64,000 nucleotides of DNA from Halorubrum salipaludis (GTDB lineage: Archaea > Halobacteriota > Halobacteria > Halobacteriales > Haloferacaceae). This document shows, piece after piece, positions 60,956 to 64,000 of this stretch. The first letter of the stretch is position 1; each line of letters begins with the position of its first letter. Below the pieces are notes generated by a model. That model was not told where the DNA came from and ran no database searches. It saw only the letters and a program-made list of their open reading frames with translations. The stretch lies in the NCBI RefSeq assembly GCF_002286985.1, contig NZ_NSKC01000005.1:62001-126000 (forward strand), read 5' to 3'. The position numbers and the translations under genes are program-made.

Positions 60956-63468
60956 GACGAGTCACCCCTGAACGCGACCGTCTCGCCGGTCCCGTCGCCC
61001 CCGTCGCCGGCGGTCCTGTCGCCACCCTCGCCGGCGCTCGGCCCCTCGCCGAGAGACATCGGCTTCTGGTCGTTCTCCAGCCACGCCCGGAGCTGGTCGT
61101 CGTAGTGCTCGGAGAAGTAGTCGCCGGAGTTTCCGCCGGGGATCACCGCCGTGGCGTCGGTCCCCGGGCGGACGACCATCCGCCAGCTCGACCCCACCGC
61201 GGAGTCGACTCGGTAGTTCATCACCGTGGCTCGGGAGCCGTCGGCCGGGAGCGCCTCGTAGTTTAAGAAGGGCGCCTCGCCGCCCAGCGGGTGAGTCACC
61301 GACCGCGTCGTGTTCCAGTCGCCGTACGTCTCCCAGCCGGCCTCGCGGATCTCGGCGGCCGCCTCCTCCAGCGCCGCGACCATGGTCTCCGCCCGCGAGC
61401 GCTCGGCGAACACCGGATCGTCGCCGGAGAGCGTCGCGAGCACCCAGTCGTTCGGGTGGTACGTCTCGTCGAGGTCGACCCCGTCGAACGCCGGCCCGAA
61501 GGCGAGCCGGCGGAACCGGTCGAGCCACCGGGCGAACACGAGCGCGGCGCGGGACTCTCGGTCCATCCGGTACTCCCAGCCGTCGAGGGCCTCGGCCGCC
61601 GAGACGGCCGGGCCCGACACGCCGCCGTCGGCGTCTGATTCCGCCTCGCCGCCTCCCGCCGCCTCGACCGCCGCGAGCAGGTCGGGGACGAGCTGGGCCG
61701 CGCGCCCGTCGCGAACGTCCCGCTGGAGGTCGCGGTGGAAGGCCGGGTCGGTCGGCCCCTCGGACTCGACCGCGTCGCCGAGGCGGTCGGCGATCCGCAC
61801 GCCGCGGTAGGGGGTCGCGTACGCGACGCCGACGTAGTGGCGCGGGTCGTCGGTCACGCGCTGGTTCGCGGTCGAGAGCACGTCCGGATCGATCGCGTGC
61901 GGCTTCTCCTCGAAGGGGACGAACCCGTCCCACGAGGACCGGCCGAACGGCTCGAACCCCGACCACTCCCCCTCGCCGGCGGAGCCGTCGAAGATCCGGT
62001 CGCCGGCGACCGCCTCCCCGTCGATCTCGCGGATCGGGAGCTTCCCGGTCGCGTAGTACATCGTCCGCCCGTCGGCGTCGGCGTACACCAGGTTCTGGGT
62101 CGGCAGGTCGAACGAGCGGGCGGCCGCGAGCGCGTCGTCGAACCCCTCGCTGCGCCCCAGCTCGTCGATGGCGACCGTGGTCCGGGTCGCGGTGTGGCCG
62201 GTCCAGGCGACGCCGACCTGCCGCCCCTCGCGCTCGATCAGCGGGCCGTGGACGGTCCGTTTGACCTCGATCTCGCGGTCCTCGCCCCCGGAGACGGGGA
62301 TCGCCCGGGTCTCGGTCTCGAACTCGCGCCACTCGCCGTCGTAGCGGTAGCGCTCGCCCGCCTCGTCGATGTCGTAGCGGTAGCAGTCGAGCACGTCGGC
62401 GCCGACGTTGGTGAACGACCACGTCCCGCGGTCGTTGGCGCCCGCGATGACGAACGGGACGCCCGGGAACGTCGCCCCGCGGACGGACCGCTCCGGGGTC
62501 TCGACGTGCTGTTCGTACCACAGCGGCGGGGCCGAAAGCGACAGGTGCGGATCGTACGCGAGGATCGGTGTCCCGCTCGCGGTGTGGTCGCCCGAGACGA
62601 CCCAGCTGTTCGAGCCGACCCCGGTCGGGGACTCGAAGCCGGAGAGCCACGTCGTTAGGTCGGCGTCGACGGGGTCGGCAGCGACCTGCTCCTGACGGGG
62701 AGCGGCGTCCCGCTCCGCGTCGTCGTCGCCGAGCTGCCGCTCGTCGCCGTCGAGGATCGTCGCGTCGTGGTCGAGGCGCCGCGGGAACAGGTCGGCCGCG
62801 CGGCCCTCGCCGAGCCGGTCGGCGACGATCGCCCGGCGAAGTTCGGAGAAGTCCCCGGTGAGCGTCCACGAGATCTGCTTTTCCATCAGCATCGAGTCGA
62901 CCGGGGTCCACGGCCGCGGCTCGTGGCCGACCAGCGCGAACTCGACGGGGAGCGGTTCGGCCTCGATCGCGGCGTTGACGCCGTCGGCGAACGCTTCGAT
63001 CGGCGGCCCGGCGGGGGTCTCGCTCACGAGGTCCCACGTGGCCTCGGCGGCCTCGGCGAACCCCATGGCGAGGTGGAACTCGTCGCTCTCGACGGTCGAC
63101 GCGCCGACCGCCTCCGAGAGCCGCCCGCGCATGACCCGCCGCTGGAGGTCCATCGCGAAGAGCCGGTCGAACGCCTGCAGGTAGCCGACGGCGAAGTACG
63201 CCGCGCGCTCGTCGTCGGCCGCGACGTGCGGGACGCCGTACCCGTCCACCCGCACGTCCGCGTCGCCGTGCGGGCTCTCGACGGTCTCGGGGAGGGATCG
63301 GTCGGCCGCCGCCCACGCGTCGCCCGAGAGCGGCGCGAACGAGTCGAGCAGGTCGGACGCGGCGGAGACCGCGATCCCCCCGGTGCCGGCGGCCAGCGCG
63401 GCGGCGAGGACGGCCCGGCGCGTGGTGTCGTTCGTCACCTCGTGACCGAGTCGTCGATTCCTAATCAT
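60952..63468 (-). CDS. Penicillin acylase family (Ntn) hydrolase, Tat-exported
   Basis: 838 residues from MIRNRRLGHEVTNDTTRRAV; a GTG ten codons in is an alternative start. A twin-arginine signal (TTRRAVLAAALAAG) suggests export. The alpha-chain region has DGYGVPHVAADDERAAYFAVG and QAFDRLFAMDLQRRVMRGRL. The self-cleavage site is near VGSNSWVVSGDHTASG, where the Ser after Gly becomes the N-terminal nucleophile. PHLSLSAPPLWYEQHVE and NDRGTWSFTNVGAD follow, as in the family. Substrates may be acyl-homoserine lactones or other N-acyl amides. Confidence 0.92.
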   Translation of the reverse strand: MIRNRRLGHEVTNDTTRRAVLAAALAAGTGGIAVSAASDLLDSFAPLSGDAWAAADRSLPETVESPHGDADVRVDGYGVPHVAADDERAAYFAVGYLQAFDRLFAMDLQRRVMRGRLSEAVGASTVESDEFHLAMGFAEAAEATWDLVSETPAGPPIEAFADGVNAAIEAEPLPVEFALVGHEPRPWTPVDSMLMEKQISWTLTGDFSELRRAIVADRLGEGRAADLFPRRLDHDATILDGDERQLGDDDAERDAAPRQEQVAADPVDADLTTWLSGFESPTGVGSNSWVVSGDHTASGTPILAYDPHLSLSAPPLWYEQHVETPERSVRGATFPGVPFVIAGANDRGTWSFTNVGADVLDCYRYDIDEAGERYRYDGEWREFETETRAIPVSGGEDREIEVKRTVHGPLIEREGRQVGVAWTGHTATRTTVAIDELGRSEGFDDALAAARSFDLPTQNLVYADADGRTMYYATGKLPIREIDGEAVAGDRIFDGSAGEGEWSGFEPFGRSSWDGFVPFEEKPHAIDPDVLSTANQRVTDDPRHYVGVAYATPYRGVRIADRLGDAVESEGPTDPAFHRDLQRDVRDGRAAQLVPDLLAAVEAAGGGEAESDADGGVSGPAVSAAEALDGWEYRMDRESRAALVFARWLDRFRRLAFGPAFDGVDLDETYHPNDWVLATLSGDDPVFAERSRAETMVAALEEAAAEIREAGWETYGDWNTTRSVTHPLGGEAPFLNYEALPADGSRATVMNYRVDSAVGSSWRMVVRPGTDATAVIPGGNSGDYFSEHYDDQLRAWLENDQKPMSLGEGPSAGEGGDRTAGDGGDGTGETVAFRGDSS

Positions 63469-63532
63469 TATTCCGGTGGATTCCGCGGCCGACGGGAAAC
63501 GCACATCCGTGCGCCGCCCCTGCGATCCGGTA

Positions 63533-64000
63533 ATGGAGGTCGCGCTGATCACGGTCGGCGACGAACTGCTCGCGGGCGACACGGTGAACACGAACGCCAA
63601 CTGGCTCGCCGCCGAGCTGAGCGACCGCGGCGTCGCCGTGACGCGGATTCTCTCCGTGCCCGACGACCGCGCCGTCGTCGCGGAGCACGTCGGAGCGTAC
63701 GCCGACGCGTTCGACGCCGTGATCGTCACGGGCGGGATCGGCGGGACGCCCGACGACGTGACGATGGAGGCGGTCGCCGACGCGTTCGACCGCGATCTGG
63801 CCCCGACCGACCTGACCCGCGAGGCGGTCGAGCGGCGGCTGGCCGAGATCCGCGAGCGGATCCCCGACAGCGACGTCGACGTTGACGTCGAGGCGGAGGC
63901 CGCGATCCCGACCGGGAGCCGCCCGCTGCTGAACGACCCCGGGCTCGCGCCGGGCTGCGTGATCGAGGGCGTGTACGTCATGCCGGGGATCCCCGAGGAG
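63533..64000 (+). CDS. Molybdopterin-binding (CinA N-terminal / MoaB-like) protein, 5' part
   Basis: 156 residues in the window; the 3' end lies beyond it. MEVALITVGDELLAGDTVNT and NANWLAAELSDRGVAVTRIL are the standard opening, and VIVTGGIGGTPDDVTMEAVA is the GGxGxTxDD motif of the MoCF-binding fold, here with Ile for Leu and Pro after Thr. The stand-alone archaeal form usually runs to about 230-250 residues. The separate CinA C-terminal domain gene lies at 46102-46623. Confidence 0.92.
   Translation, partial: MEVALITVGDELLAGDTVNTNANWLAAELSDRGVAVTRILSVPDDRAVVAEHVGAYADAFDAVIVTGGIGGTPDDVTMEAVADAFDRDLAPTDLTREAVERRLAEIRERIPDSDVDVDVEAEAAIPTGSRPLLNDPGLAPGCVIEGVYVMPGIPEE

Overview
The window looks like chromosome of a halophilic archaeon (class Halobacteria, perhaps Halorubrum or a relative; the genus is inference). 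The reasons are high GC outside one island, very acidic predicted proteins, archaeal markers (eIF-5A next to an agmatinase, MBF1, TrmY, an XPB-type helicase), TATA-like boxes about 22 to 27 bases before many start codons with no ribosome-binding site (leaderless style), and twin-arginine signal peptides.

Region 1 (1-25,000) is mostly ordinary core and metabolic genes: the end of a sulfatase, GtrA, a TVP38-type membrane protein, tRNA-Pro(CGG), a CHY zinc-finger protein, trmY, pyrF, an aldehyde dehydrogenase, an AI-2E-type permease, an aminotransferase, eIF-5A and agmatinase, a pentapeptide/channel-like fusion, an amidohydrolase, a universal stress protein, a frameshifted beta-propeller lipoprotein, an esterase, an XPB-like helicase, uridine kinase, a CBS protein and a GNAT acetyltransferase. 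Near the tRNA-Pro gene (1,850-3,215) is a graveyard: a broken PD-(D/EXK) nuclease gene, a deleted vapC-like toxin with its antitoxin, and a 22-bp partial copy of the tRNA.

Region 2 (25,133-45,784) is an integrated element of about 20.7 kb. It starts at the 3' end of tRNA-Thr(UGU), ends at a 14-bp near-copy of that end, and carries a tyrosine integrase just inside the right end. It is a mobile defence island. Leftmost is a large zinc-finger/winged-helix protein, followed by a type I restriction-modification operon (hsdM-hsdS-hsdR). Upstream of this is a tightly overlapping three-gene operon: a nuclease-like/DNA methylase/specificity fusion, an unknown protein with a HEPN-like R-x5-H motif, and a CARF-winged-helix regulator. 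This three-gene set is the best candidate here for an undescribed defence system. Further right are a decayed Mrr-like endonuclease, four degenerate 250-bp repeats plus a minisatellite beside a solitary tyrosine recombinase, a low-GC GmrSD-like (DUF262/DUF1524) type IV restriction gene, and a membrane HExxH protease.

Region 3 (45,857-64,000) returns to host-like composition: the C-terminal CinA domain, two small-molecule or regulatory genes, a receiver-PAS-PAS protein, thymidine kinase, an amidohydrolase, two paralogous HD-domain phosphohydrolases on either side of a universal stress protein, MBF1, a 452-bp MITE-like foldback element, an FAD oxidoreductase, another universal stress protein, an OFA-type MFS transporter, a penicillin acylase family enzyme, and the start of the molybdopterin-binding CinA domain, cut by the window edge.

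All calls come from reading motifs, frames and repeats by eye; no database search was run. Family names rest on recognised motifs, and names without a visible motif are given low confidence.
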